NCBI RefSeq assembly: GCF_029639405.1
Contig: NZ_CP121273.1
Span: 62,001 to 126,000, forward strand
Direction: 5' to 3'
DNA from: Microbacterium proteolyticum
GTDB lineage: Bacteria > Actinomycetota > Actinomycetes > Actinomycetales > Microbacteriaceae
Length of the DNA stretch: 64,000 bases
Both the position numbers and the translations under genes were made by a program. Shown here piece after piece: positions 33,087-41,673 of this stretch. The notes under the pieces were generated by a model. The model saw only the letters and a list, made by a program, of their open reading frames with translations. It searched no databases and was not told where the DNA came from. Every line of letters begins with the position of its first letter. Position 1 is the first letter of the stretch.

Positions 33087-34880
33087 ATGCGTTATACGAG
33101 CGGGAATTACGAAGCGTTCGCGCGGCCCCGCAAGCCGGCGGGTGTCGATGAGAAGTCGGCCTGGTTCGTCGGATCAGGGCTCGCGTCCCTATCCGGTGCC
33201 GCGTTCCTCATCCGCGACGGCCAGATGCCCGGGAACAAGATCACCATTCTCGAGGAGCTGAAGCTGCCCGGTGGCGCGCTCGACGGCATCAAGGAGCCGA
33301 AGAAGGGATTCGTGATCCGCGGCGGCCGCGAGATGGAGGACCATTTCGAGTGCCTGTGGGACCTGTTCCGCTCGATCCCGTCCCTCGAGGTAGAAGGAGC
33401 GAGCGTCCTGGACGAGTTCTACTGGCTCAACAAGGACGACCCGAACTACTCCCTGCAGCGCGCCACGATCGACCGAGGCCAGGACGCACACACCGACGGC
33501 AAGTTCGGCCTGAGCGAGAAGGCGCAGAAGGACATCGTCAAAGTCTTCCTCGCCACTCGCGAGGAGATGGAGAACAAGCGGATCGACGAGGTGTTCGGCA
33601 AGGACTTCCTCGAGAGCAACTTCTGGCTCTACTGGCGGACGATGTTCGCCTTCGAGGAGTGGCACTCCGCACTGGAGATGAAGCTGTACCTTCACCGGTT
33701 CATCCACCACATCGGCGGCCTGCCCGATTTCTCGGCGTTGAAGTTCACCAAGTACAACCAGTACGAGTCCCTCGTCCTGCCCCTGTACACGTGGCTGCTC
33801 GACCAGGGCGTGACGTTCCACTTCTCCACGCAGGTCACGGATGTCGACTTCGACATCTCCGCCGACGGTGCGCGCAAGCAGGCCACGCGTCTGCACTGGG
33901 TCTCGGGGCCGGAGGGAGCACCGGGAGACGGCGTCGACCTGTCGGAGAACGACCTGCTGTTCATGACGATCGGATCGCTGACGGAGAACTCGAACGAGGG
34001 AGACCAGCACACCCCCGCACGTCTGGACGAGGGCCCCGCACCCGCCTGGGACCTGTGGCGGCGGATCGCGCAGAAGGACCCCGCGTTCGGGCGTCCGGGA
34101 GTCTTCGCCGATCACATCCCGCAGACGAAATGGGAGTCGGCCACCGTCACCACCCTAGACGCGCGGATCCCGGCGTACATCGAGAAGATCGCCAAGCGCG
34201 ACCCCTTCAGCGGGAAGGTGGTCACGGGAGGTATCGTCACCGCGCGGGACTCCCGCTGGCTCCTGTCATGGACCGTCAACCGGCAGCCCCACTTCAAGCA
34301 GCAGAAGCCCGACGAGATCGTGGTGTGGGTTTACGCCCTGTTCTCCGACGTGCCCGGGGACTACACGGGAAAGACCATTCAGGAGTCCACCGGTGAGGAG
34401 ATCGCGCAGGAGTGGCTCTATCATCTCGGCGTCCCCGTCGAGGAGATCCCCGAGCTCGCGGCCAATGCTGCGAAGACCGTTCCGGTGATGATGCCCTACG
34501 TGACCGCGTTCTTCATGCCGCGGCAGGCCGGAGACCGCCCGGATGTCGTCCCGGAAGGATCGGTGAACTTCGCCTTCATCGGGCAGTTCGCCGAGTCCAA
34601 GGAGCGCGACTGCATCTTCACGACGGAGTACTCGGTGCGCACGCCGATGGAGGCCGTCTACACCCTGCTGGACATCGAACGCGGCGTGCCCGAGGTCTTC
34701 AACTCCACGTACGACGTGCGGAAGCTGCTCTCGGCGACCAGCCGGCTGCGCGACGGCGAGGAGGTGCATCTCCCCGGCGGCCCTATCGCCCGGAAGCTGC
34801 TTCACAACAAGGTGGACGACACGGAGATCGGTGCACTCCTCAGCGAGTACGGCCTGATCGCCGATCACAGCGACCACTGA
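33087..34880 (+). CDS. ohyA: Oleate hydratase (FAD-dependent)
   Basis: The 597-residue protein opens with the family pattern NYEAFARPRKPAGVDEKSAW, FVGSGLASLSGAAFLIRDGQ and LPGGALDG for FAD binding. Catalytic-region stretches include GGREMEDHFECLWDL and KFTKYNQYESLVLPLY. Oleate hydratases add water to cis-9 double bonds, giving 10-hydroxy acids, and detoxify unsaturated fatty acids. ATG 33087 matches the usual family start; a GTG at 33057 overlapping the previous stop would add ten basic residues. It ends at a strong terminator. Confidence 0.95.
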   Translation: MRYTSGNYEAFARPRKPAGVDEKSAWFVGSGLASLSGAAFLIRDGQMPGNKITILEELKLPGGALDGIKEPKKGFVIRGGREMEDHFECLWDLFRSIPSLEVEGASVLDEFYWLNKDDPNYSLQRATIDRGQDAHTDGKFGLSEKAQKDIVKVFLATREEMENKRIDEVFGKDFLESNFWLYWRTMFAFEEWHSALEMKLYLHRFIHHIGGLPDFSALKFTKYNQYESLVLPLYTWLLDQGVTFHFSTQVTDVDFDISADGARKQATRLHWVSGPEGAPGDGVDLSENDLLFMTIGSLTENSNEGDQHTPARLDEGPAPAWDLWRRIAQKDPAFGRPGVFADHIPQTKWESATVTTLDARIPAYIEKIAKRDPFSGKVVTGGIVTARDSRWLLSWTVNRQPHFKQQKPDEIVVWVYALFSDVPGDYTGKTIQESTGEEIAQEWLYHLGVPVEEIPELAANAAKTVPVMMPYVTAFFMPRQAGDRPDVVPEGSVNFAFIGQFAESKERDCIFTTEYSVRTPMEAVYTLLDIERGVPEVFNSTYDVRKLLSATSRLRDGEEVHLPGGPIARKLLHNKVDDTEIGALLSEYGLIADHSDH

Positions 34881-34902
34881 TGATCTCCTGATCCCTGGGA
34901 AA

Positions 34903-34946
34903 GGGGAGATCGGAGCCGGCAGAGCCGGTCCCGATCTCCCCTTTTT
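34903..34946 (+). terminator. Strong intrinsic terminator of the oleate hydratase operon
   Basis: GGGGAGATCGG (34903-34913) and CCGATCTCCCC (34931-34941) form an 11-bp stem followed by TTTTT. The ISL3 end begins only two bases later at 34948. Confidence 0.85.
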
Positions 34947-34950
34947 CGGC

Positions 34951-36160
34951 TCATCGCGAATGAGAGTGTAGGAGCGGTCTGAATCCGCCGGCTTCGAGGA
35001 GCGATCTGGCGACGTAGTGCGTGAGGTTCCGGAAGCCGAGGGCGGAACCGCGAAGGTGCTCGAGCCGGCCGTTGATGGCCTCCGTTGGGCCGTTGCTCGT
35101 TCCGGGGCGGTCGAAGAACGCGAGGATGTCCGCGGCGCGCTGCTTCAGTGTGCGGCCGAGGCGACGGACCTCTTTGAGCAGCGCGGGGACGCCGTTGCTG
35201 ACAGAGTCGATCACCGCCCGCATCATCTCCTTCGCCTTGTTCTTGTCGGGTTCGCGGTAGGCGGCGACGATGCGCTGGTAGATGCCCCAGGTCGCTTCGA
35301 CCTCGACGTGCTCCTCGGCGGCGAACACCGCGTCGAGCCGCGCGGTCTGCTTCTCGGTGAGGAAGCTCGCGCCGGTGTGGAGGGTGCGGCGGACCCCGTA
35401 GAGCGGGTCGCCGGCGTGACCGCGGTGCCCGAGGGTGTCTTGTTGGACGCGCTGCCTGGTCCGGTCGAGCGCGTCGCCGGCGAGGCGGACGACGTGGAAC
35501 GGGTCCATCACCGGGACCGCGTCGGGGAGCTCTTCGGCCGCGGCGGTCTTGAACCCGGAGAACCCGTCCATCGCGACCACCTCGATCCGGCTCGACCACT
35601 CCGCAGGCCGGGCGGCGAGCCACTCCTTGAACACCTGCTTCGAGCGGCCCTCGACCATGTCCAGCAGCCTGGCCGGGCCCGTCTTGTTCCTCGTGGGGGT
35701 GAGGTCGATGATCACGGTCACGTACTTCTCGCCAAACCGTGTGTGACGCCAGACGTGCTCGTCGACACCGATCGTGGTGACCCCGTCGAACCTCGCCGGG
35801 TCGTCGATCAGGCGACGCTTGCCTTCGGCGATGATCGCGGTGTTCGCGGTATGCCACGACACCCCGAGCCCTGCTGCGGCGCGGGAGACGGTGAGGTGGT
35901 CGACCACGATCGCCGTGAGTGCCCACCCGATCCCGCCGCGGGAGATCTTCTCCCTCGGCGCCGCCGCCTTCGACGTGTCCTGCCGCCAGGTCCGGCGGCA
36001 GTGCGTGCACCGGTAGCGGCGCACCCGGACCAGCAGCGTCGTCGGCCGATGCCCGAACGGCTCACGCGCCAGCGGCCGCGTCACCGTGTCACGCGGCACG
36101 CCCTCCGCGCCGCACTTCCGACACCACGGGTCGTCCTCGACGACGCGGCACTCCAGCACC
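34951..36160 (-). pseudogene. ISL3-family transposase, C-terminal part (disrupted)
   Basis: About 402 residues remain: the zinc-binding CRKCG and CTHCRR pairs, then the DDE domain with IGVDEHVWR, AMDGFSGF and PFHVV, and a C terminus with RPGTSNGPTEAINGRLEHLRG. The first residues of the family are absent here. They resume at 40362-40468 on the same strand beyond the inserted IS21 element. The gene is therefore disrupted by a clean insertion, not decayed. Confidence 0.88.
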
Positions 36161-36297
36161 TGGCTCTGTCACGCTTAGCTGGCCCAGGCTTGTCGCTTTG
36201 ATTTGGCCCAGCTCGTCGGCTGCCGGGGTGTCGTTGTCGGTCTGATTTGGCCCAGGGCTGAGGGTGTCCTCGTTCGGTATCGAGCGAGGAGGGGCCT

Positions 36298-37953
36298 GTG
36301 AGGTCGAGGGTGGAAGAGTTCGCCGAGATTCGTCGTGCGGCGCGGGTCGAGGGGTTGTCGATCAACGCGCTGGCGAAACGGTTCCGAGTGCATCGACGCA
36401 CGGTCCGTCAGGCGTTGGAGTCCGCAGAGCCGCCGGCGCGGAAGACCCCGGTCCGGGCAGCGCCGAAGCTCGATGGGGTGCGGGAGCTTATCGACGGGAT
36501 GCTGCGGCAGGACATCGACGCGCCGCGGAAGCAGCGGCAGACCGCGACCCGGATCTGGCACCGGCTCCTGGACGAGCACGGCGCCGATGTCGGCTACCCG
36601 ACGGTGCGTGACTACGTGCGGTGGCGGCGGCCGGAGATCCTTGGCACCAGCGGGGTGTCGCGAGCGATGGTCCCGCAGGAACACGCGCCCGGCGCTGAGG
36701 CGGAGGTCGATTTCGGGGAGCTGTGGGTGATCCTCGCTGGGGTGAAGACAAAGTGCTACATGTTCGCGTTCCGCCTCTCCCACTCGGGGCGTGCCGTGCA
36801 CCGCGTCTACCCGACGCAGGCGTTGGAGGCGTTCCTGGAAGGCCATATCGACGCGTTCGAGGAACTCGGCGGTGTCCCAACGCTGCAGATCAAGTACGAC
36901 AACCTCTCACCCGCAGTCACGCAGGTTCTCTCCGGCCGGGCGCGGGTAGAGACCACACGGTGGGCGTTGTTCCGATCGCATTACGGGTTCGACGCGTTCT
37001 ACTGCGAGCCCGGGATCAACGGGGCGCACGAGAAGGGCGGCATCGAGGGCGAGGTTGGCAGGTTCCGCCGCACCTGGCTCTCACCCATGCCCGTCGTCGC
37101 GTCCCTCGCCGAGCTCAACGCCCGGATCCGTGAATGGGATCTGCGGGATGAGAGACGGCGGATCGGGCAGAAGATCAGCACTGTCGCCCAGGACCTCTCC
37201 TCCGATCGGGAGCATCTCGCGCAGCTGCCGAGGGATCGGTTCGACCCGGGCCTGGAGCTCTACCCGCGGGTCGACAGGTCCGGGCTGGTGACGGTGCGGC
37301 AGGCGAAGTACTCCGTCCCGGTCCGGCTCATCGGCCGCAAACTCCGCGTCTCGCTGCGCGCGTCTGAGCTCGTCGTATTCGACGGCCGGCAGGTCGTGGC
37401 CCGGCATGAGCGGGTCATCGAACGCTACGGGCAATCCGTCCAGCTCGATCACTACCTCGAGGTGCTCCAGCACAAGCCCGGCGCTCTCGGCGGCTCCACC
37501 GCCCTCGCCCACGCCCGCAACACGGGCGCGTTCACTGGGCTGCATGAGGGGTTCTGGGCGGAATCGAGGAAGGTCAACGGTGATGCAGCCGGCACGAGAG
37601 AGCTCATCGACGTGCTCCTGCTGCACCGCACTATGCCGACCCCGGCGGTGCTCGCTGGAATCAGTGCCGCGCTCACCGTCGGCGCGGTCACTGCCGACGT
37701 CGTCGCCGTGGAAGCGCGCCTCGCGGCGGCCCAGCTCGAGAAAAATGACATCGCGCTCATCGAGGCGCCGACGTTGCCGAAGGTGGTGTCGCTCACGCAA
37801 CGTCGTCTCACCGACCCGGCCGCGGTCATCGCCGGCCTCCCGCAAGACAACCGGCCCCTCCCGTCCGTCGCCGGCTACGACGCATTGCTGACCAAGAGAG
37901 CCGCGAAACACGCGGTTACCGCATCCATGAGTGAAGGAGCCTCCGGCGCATGA
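36298..37953 (+). CDS. istA: IS21-family transposase IstA
   Basis: GTG 36298. The 551-residue protein has an N-terminal HTH (ALAKRFRVHRRTVRQAL) and an rve catalytic domain with the DDE residues in AEVDFGE, IKYDNLS and HEKGGIEGEVG. A C-terminal beta-barrel-like region (RSGLVTVRQAKYSVPVRLIG) follows. It acts with the ATPase IstB, whose start overlaps its stop (ATGA at 37950-37953). Confidence 0.95.
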   Translation: MRSRVEEFAEIRRAARVEGLSINALAKRFRVHRRTVRQALESAEPPARKTPVRAAPKLDGVRELIDGMLRQDIDAPRKQRQTATRIWHRLLDEHGADVGYPTVRDYVRWRRPEILGTSGVSRAMVPQEHAPGAEAEVDFGELWVILAGVKTKCYMFAFRLSHSGRAVHRVYPTQALEAFLEGHIDAFEELGGVPTLQIKYDNLSPAVTQVLSGRARVETTRWALFRSHYGFDAFYCEPGINGAHEKGGIEGEVGRFRRTWLSPMPVVASLAELNARIREWDLRDERRRIGQKISTVAQDLSSDREHLAQLPRDRFDPGLELYPRVDRSGLVTVRQAKYSVPVRLIGRKLRVSLRASELVVFDGRQVVARHERVIERYGQSVQLDHYLEVLQHKPGALGGSTALAHARNTGAFTGLHEGFWAESRKVNGDAAGTRELIDVLLLHRTMPTPAVLAGISAALTVGAVTADVVAVEARLAAAQLEKNDIALIEAPTLPKVVSLTQRRLTDPAAVIAGLPQDNRPLPSVAGYDALLTKRAAKHAVTASMSEGASGA

Positions 37954-38759
37954 GTCCGACCCTCACGAACGTTACGACCACGCTCCGCCACCGCCGCGGC
38001 CTGACTGAGGAAGCCGCCGCGGCCGCCGTCGACTCCGCCTGCCGACGGCTCCGGCTGCCGACGATCCGGGCGGTGATGGAAGAGGCGACGCAGACCGCGA
38101 AACGGGAGCAACTGTCCTACCTCGGCTACCTCGCCGAGCTGCTCCTCGCCGAGGTCGACGACCGGGACCGCCGCTCCATCACGCGCCGGGTCCAGAACGC
38201 CGGCTTCCCGCGGCAGAAATGGTTGGGCGACTTCGACTACGACGCGAACCCGAACATCAACCCCGCCACCATCCACACCCTCGCGCAAGGCGACTGGATC
38301 CGCCGCGGGGAACCCCTCTGCCTCATCGGCGACTCCGGCACCGGCAAGTCGCATCTCCTGATCGGGCTCGGCACCGCCGCAGCCGAAAAGGGCTACCGGG
38401 TCCGATACACGCTCGCGACCCGGCTCGTGAACGAGCTCGTCGAAGCCGCCGACGATATGCAACTGAACCGCACCATCGCCCGCTACGGTCGCGTCGACCT
38501 GCTCTTGATCGATGAACTCGGCTACATGGAACTCGATCGCAGAGGCGCCGAACTCCTGTTCCAAGTCCTCACCGAGAGAGAAGAGAAGGCATCCGTGGCG
38601 ATCGCGACCAACGAAGCCTTCAGCGGATGGACGAAGACATTCACCGACCCGAGACTCTGCGCGGCGATCGTCGACCGACTCACCTTCCACGGCACCATCA
38701 TCGAGACCGGGACCGACTCATATCGACTCAACCACACCAGGAAGACGCCAGCGCGCTAG
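37950..38759 (+). CDS. istB: IS21-family helper ATPase IstB
   Basis: The 269-residue AAA+ protein has a Walker A motif (GDSGTGKSHLL about residues 128-138), a Walker B motif (LLLIDELGYMEL) and the sensor region SVAIATNEAFSGW. IstB assembles on target DNA and recruits IstA. In typical IS21 elements the right terminal repeats follow within about 100-200 bases. Here they are 1.6 kb away. Confidence 0.95.
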   Translation: MSPTLTNVTTTLRHRRGLTEEAAAAAVDSACRRLRLPTIRAVMEEATQTAKREQLSYLGYLAELLLAEVDDRDRRSITRRVQNAGFPRQKWLGDFDYDANPNINPATIHTLAQGDWIRRGEPLCLIGDSGTGKSHLLIGLGTAAAEKGYRVRYTLATRLVNELVEAADDMQLNRTIARYGRVDLLLIDELGYMELDRRGAELLFQVLTEREEKASVAIATNEAFSGWTKTFTDPRLCAAIVDRLTFHGTIIETGTDSYRLNHTRKTPAR

Positions 38760-38787
38760 CGGTCCAGACGGCCGCCAGCATCCAGAT

Positions 38788-38834
38788 CTTGTGCTCCTCA
38801 TCTGGTACAACTTGTGATAGACAAGTGGCACAAG
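38788..38834 (+). promoter_or_regulatory. Nested inverted repeats, candidate GntR/YtrA operator for the passenger genes
   Basis: Outer arms CTTGTGC (38788-38794) and GCACAAG (38828-38834) enclose inner arms ACTTGT (38810-38815) and ACAAGT (38821-38826). The site lies between istB and the passenger membrane gene. YtrA-type regulators bind such dyads and usually control their own operon. Confidence 0.55.
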
Positions 38835-38848
38835 AGATTGGATGAGTG

Positions 38849-39892
38849 ATGTTGATGAGCGGTGCGCGCATGTTCGACCCAGCCCAGTTGATCGCAGGAG
38901 CGTTCTCGCTACCTGCAGTCTCGTTCTTCGTGGCATTGGTCCTTGCGGCAGGTATAGGTCTCTACACGTCACGGGCTTCTGCTGCTGCACGGCCGCTTAC
39001 CGCAGAGCCGCGATCAGTTCGAGCGCGATACGCACCCGAGCGGCGTGCGATTGGATGGGCCGCGGCCGGGGTGCTCGTCTTTTTCTTCGTTGACTACGTG
39101 ATCCGCGGCTACATCCTCACTGGTGCGGATCGTCTTCATTGGTGGCGATTCACCACCCCGATCGCGTGCGCCATCATCGGTCTCGGCATCGTCCTCGCTT
39201 TCATCGTGACGAGGGGGACGACCCCGGCGGAGGTTCCCGTGATTTCGGCCGAACGTCGAAGCTGGGTGAGCTTCAGCTCCCGGTTCGCGCTCATCAGCCT
39301 GGGGCTCACGGCTCTGATCCTCGTGGTGACGACCGTTGCTGCCGGTCTCGCATCGTCACCCAACGTGCAGGGCCAATACGTCTGGCTCGTCATTCCCATC
39401 CCCAACGAAAGCACGATCGACCCGATCCGTCTGCCCTTCTACGGGTGGACCTACGGGCTGCCGGTGCTCACCAGCCTGGGTGCCCTGCTCGCCGTCGCCT
39501 GGTCCGCGTTCGATCGCAATGCGGCGCGCCCATACCTCCACACCGAGACCCTCATCGCCGAGCGGGCTGCGCGTCGAGAGGCCGCGCGCAACGTCACACG
39601 CGTGACAACGGCGGCGGTTCTTCTCACACTCGCCGGCGCCTGGCGTTTCATCGCAAACTCGGGATCGGTTTCCCACCTGACCGTCACGGGGCAGAACGGG
39701 GACAACCCCTACGACGCCGCCTGGCGATACGCCGAGCTCGCCGTCGCCGCGGGATGGTGCGCTCCCATTCTCGAGATCACCGGGTTCGTGCTGCTACTCC
39801 TCGTCGCTGGCAGTGGCCTGCGACGCCGCCCAGCGACCCGCCAACCATCGGCTCCGACCGAGACACCGGCGACCCTGGAGGCAACGCGATGA
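38849..39892 (+). CDS. Passenger membrane protein of the IS21 element
   Basis: About 347 residues from ATG 38849 (GTG 38846, ATG 38855 and ATG 38870 are alternatives; none has a strong binding site). Six to seven membrane segments are visible, for example VSFFVALVLAAGIGLYTS, GWAAAGVLVFFFVDYVI and AVLLTLAGAWRFI. The loops carry basic residues (RAARREAARNVTR). I do not recognise the family. It overlaps the GntR gene by ATGA, matching the common pairing of YtrA-type regulators with membrane proteins of unknown transport function. Confidence 0.75.
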   Translation: MLMSGARMFDPAQLIAGAFSLPAVSFFVALVLAAGIGLYTSRASAAARPLTAEPRSVRARYAPERRAIGWAAAGVLVFFFVDYVIRGYILTGADRLHWWRFTTPIACAIIGLGIVLAFIVTRGTTPAEVPVISAERRSWVSFSSRFALISLGLTALILVVTTVAAGLASSPNVQGQYVWLVIPIPNESTIDPIRLPFYGWTYGLPVLTSLGALLAVAWSAFDRNAARPYLHTETLIAERAARREAARNVTRVTTAAVLLTLAGAWRFIANSGSVSHLTVTGQNGDNPYDAAWRYAELAVAAGWCAPILEITGFVLLLLVAGSGLRRRPATRQPSAPTETPATLEATR

Positions 39893-40278
39893 CATCGCAC
39901 GTCGTCGTCACCACACCCGAAGAGAGCAACCCAGCGATCGACATCTACCGGCAGCTTCGCGGGCTCATCGTCTCAGGCCAATTGGGCGCGAACGAGCGGC
40001 TTCCCACGGTGCGCCAGACCGCCGCAGACCTCAAAGTCGCGCAGGGCACCGCGGCGAAGGCCTACAAGATGCTCGAGCAGGATGGACTCGTCGTCACCCG
40101 GACCGCGGCCGGGACGCGCGTGGCAGACTCCGCCGCAGTGCTGCCTCAATCGGTGATCCGGCGAATCCGCGAACTCGTCGACGAAGCCGCCGCCACGAAC
40201 ACGGACCACGACGACGTGATCAATGTCCTCCGCGCGATACTGCAAACTCGATCCGGCAACGCGCACCATCCAGCCTGA
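39889..40278 (+). CDS. GntR family regulator, YtrA-like, passenger of the IS21 element
   Basis: The 129-residue protein has a GntR winged helix (AIDIYRQLRGLIVSGQLGANERLPTVR, then DLKVAQGTAAKAYKMLEQDG) and a short C-terminal helical tail, the size of the YtrA subfamily. It is the last gene of the IS21 element, ending 83 bases before the terminus. It probably controls its own operon through the dyad at 38788-38834. Confidence 0.88.
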   Translation: MTSHVVVTTPEESNPAIDIYRQLRGLIVSGQLGANERLPTVRQTAADLKVAQGTAAKAYKMLEQDGLVVTRTAAGTRVADSAAVLPQSVIRRIRELVDEAAATNTDHDDVINVLRAILQTRSGNAHHPA

Positions 40279-40361
40279 CGAACACAGCCCTTCAGAAGAC
40301 ACCATCTTGGATGGGCCAAATCAGGCCGTCCCCCCTGGGCCACAAGACGTTGACAAAGCCA

Positions 40362-40468
40362 AGCACCGCCCGATCAGGCTCGAGCAGCTGCCCGACGGCT
40401 TGAAGGCCGAGCTCGTCGAGACGGCAGAACGTGGTCAGGTCAGGGGTCGCGAACGTAGGGTGGTGCAA
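40362..40468 (-). pseudogene. ISL3-family transposase, N-terminal part (disrupted)
   Basis: Read on the minus strand from a TTG at 40468 the frame gives HPTFATPDLTTFCRLDELG and LQAVGQLLEPDRAVL. It then meets the IS21 terminus. It continues in frame at 36154 as ECRVVEDDPWCRKCG, so this is the missing 5' end of the gene at 34951-36160. Confidence 0.85.
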
Positions 40469-40544
40469 GTCGAGGTCTTCCGGCGGATGGTGAGCGTGAG
40501 AACTTCCATCCTGGAAGACCTCGACGCCTATCCGCGAACCAGCC

Positions 40545-40869
40545 GGCGGTCCCGGGCTACACCCTCAACTGCGAAGAGCCTCGAATGGACCAGGCTCGTG
40601 AGCCCTGAACTGTCGGTCGTCTCTCAACCGGTATTGGGGATGAAACAAAGTGCGGCAACCGAACTACTGCGCCGCATCGACGGTGATGAAGACGAGTTCC
40701 GCACAACCTTCTGTGACACAGAATTCGTGTATCGGGCCTCGACCGCACCGCCTCCTTCGGGGTAACGGCCAGGTCAACCGACGGTACATCCTGTTGGTGC
40801 AAAACCGATCGGGTTTTGCTCCAATACGGTTGTCGAAGGACATGTAGTCGCGCCTGCCGGGGCTGGCCT
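40545..40869. other. Intergenic region with an isolated palindrome; no gene supported
   Basis: No frame here has family features. It holds GCAAAACC (40799-40806) and GGTTTTGC (40812-40819), the same palindromic core as the 82-bp repeat copies, but without the rest of that repeat. It may be an element scar. Confidence 0.6.
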
Positions 40870-41202
40870 TCACCGAGATGCGGCGTGTGCTTGCTGAGCG
40901 GGGGCGGGTTCGGTCCAGTGGTCGAGGTCGATTATGAGGCCGCTGGTGCTGTTTGCTTGGGCGGCGAGTTGCTGGAGGTATGCGCCTACGAGGGGTGTTG
41001 CTTCGGGTGTGGTGTAGGTGAAGCGGAGGGGGATGTTGGGGTTCATCCAGATTGTGATGCGAGGTTCGGGGTTGGCACGTTGGGTCAGGGTGAGGGTGAA
41101 GTTCTCGCCGCGGCGGAGCTTGGTCGCGGCGATGACTTGGATGTAGTGCAGGAGGCGATCGTCGATGATGGCGTCGCTGTTGCTGTAGTAAAGGTTTCCC
41201 AT
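40870..41202 (-). CDS. DUF7882-like small protein
   Basis: The 110 residues from ATG 41202 follow the family pattern: GNLYYSNSDAIIDDRLLHYIQV, KLRRGENFTLTL, then RITIWMNPNIPLRFTY. These closely track the proteins at 46547-46903 and 47139-47423. The family is widespread and multicopy in Microbacteriaceae, with unknown function. The acidic C-terminal end differs between copies. The frame could extend upstream to 41310, but that part has no family match. Confidence 0.75.
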   Translation of the reverse strand: MGNLYYSNSDAIIDDRLLHYIQVIAATKLRRGENFTLTLTQRANPEPRITIWMNPNIPLRFTYTTPEATPLVGAYLQQLAAQANSTSGLIIDLDHWTEPAPAQQAHAASR

Positions 41203-41343
41203 GGGCCCTATCAGTCGGATGGTGGGCGCGCGCAGGGAGTGACGGGCCTGTCGCACGAGACGGCGGTGCCGCTCACATATAGAAGAGCACGACAGGGCCT
41301 GCTCCGTCACAAAAATGTTCGGACCCCGGGCGGAGGGTGTTCC

Positions 41344-41673
41344 TCAGATGGTGATGCTCGCGATTTGCACCGTGATGCGTGCGGATTTGTCGGGGTGTGC
41401 GGATCGCAGATGATCAGCGATGTCGCGGGCAATAGTGGGGGCGGGGCTGCTGTGGGTGGCGACTCGGGCCGATATGGTCGTTCGCTCGTTCGTGGTGCGT
41501 AGATTCACGATGGGCTCTGGGGCTGGTGAGGTGCCGAGGGTGGCAGCGATCGCTCGTGCGATTCGTGTTGGTGTGGGCGCTGAGGGGTACACGGCGGTAA
41601 CTCCCGGAACGCTGAGGACGAGGGTGGTCAGGTCCTCCGGCTGCGGAGAGGGGGTGGGTTGTTCGCTACTCAT
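41344..41673 (-). CDS. Asp23/Gls24-like envelope stress protein
   Basis: The 109-residue protein has a Pro-rich N terminus and an Asp23-like domain (TTISARVATHSSPAPTIARDIADHLR). Its start overlaps the stop of the anti-sigma/Asp23 fusion (ATGA at 41670-41673). Asp23 proteins associate with the membrane and are induced by envelope or alkaline stress. Similarity is moderate, so the domain call rests partly on context. Confidence 0.68.
   Translation of the reverse strand: MSSEQPTPSPQPEDLTTLVLSVPGVTAVYPSAPTPTRIARAIAATLGTSPAPEPIVNLRTTNERTTISARVATHSSPAPTIARDIADHLRSAHPDKSARITVQIASITI

Larger units (their letters stand above)
36161..40361 (+). mobile_element. IS21-family element with two passenger genes
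   Basis: Ends are TGGCTCTGTCA (36161-36171) and TGACAAAGCCA (40351-40361), inverted and starting with TG and ending with CA as in IS21. Internal binding-site repeats match at identical spacing from both ends: TGGCCCAGG, ten bases, then TGATTTGGCCCA. The flanks carry a 6-bp duplication AGCACC (36155-36160 and 40362-40367). The 4201-bp element holds istA, istB and, unusually, a membrane-protein gene and a GntR-type gene. Confidence 0.88.
34948..40544 (-). mobile_element. ISL3-family element interrupted by an IS21-family element
   Basis: The transposase stop overlaps one terminal repeat (GGCTCATCGCGAATGAGAGT from 34948). A similar sequence on the minus strand begins at 40544 (GGCTGGTTCGCGGATAGG). 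Removing the IS21 element (36161-40361) and one copy of its 6-bp duplication leaves about 1390 bp, the normal ISL3 size. The joined transposase frame is then 1311 bases (437 codons) with no stop. No 8-bp ISL3 duplication is visible at the outer flanks. Confidence 0.75.

Noticed and set aside
35017..36201. Plus-strand frame opposite the ISL3 transposase
   Set aside because: Antisense shadow; the transposase reading on the minus strand is clear.
40356..40765. Apparent plus-strand continuation beyond the GntR gene
   Set aside because: GntR stops at 40278; the following frame crosses the IS21 end and antisense ISL3 sequence and has no protein features.
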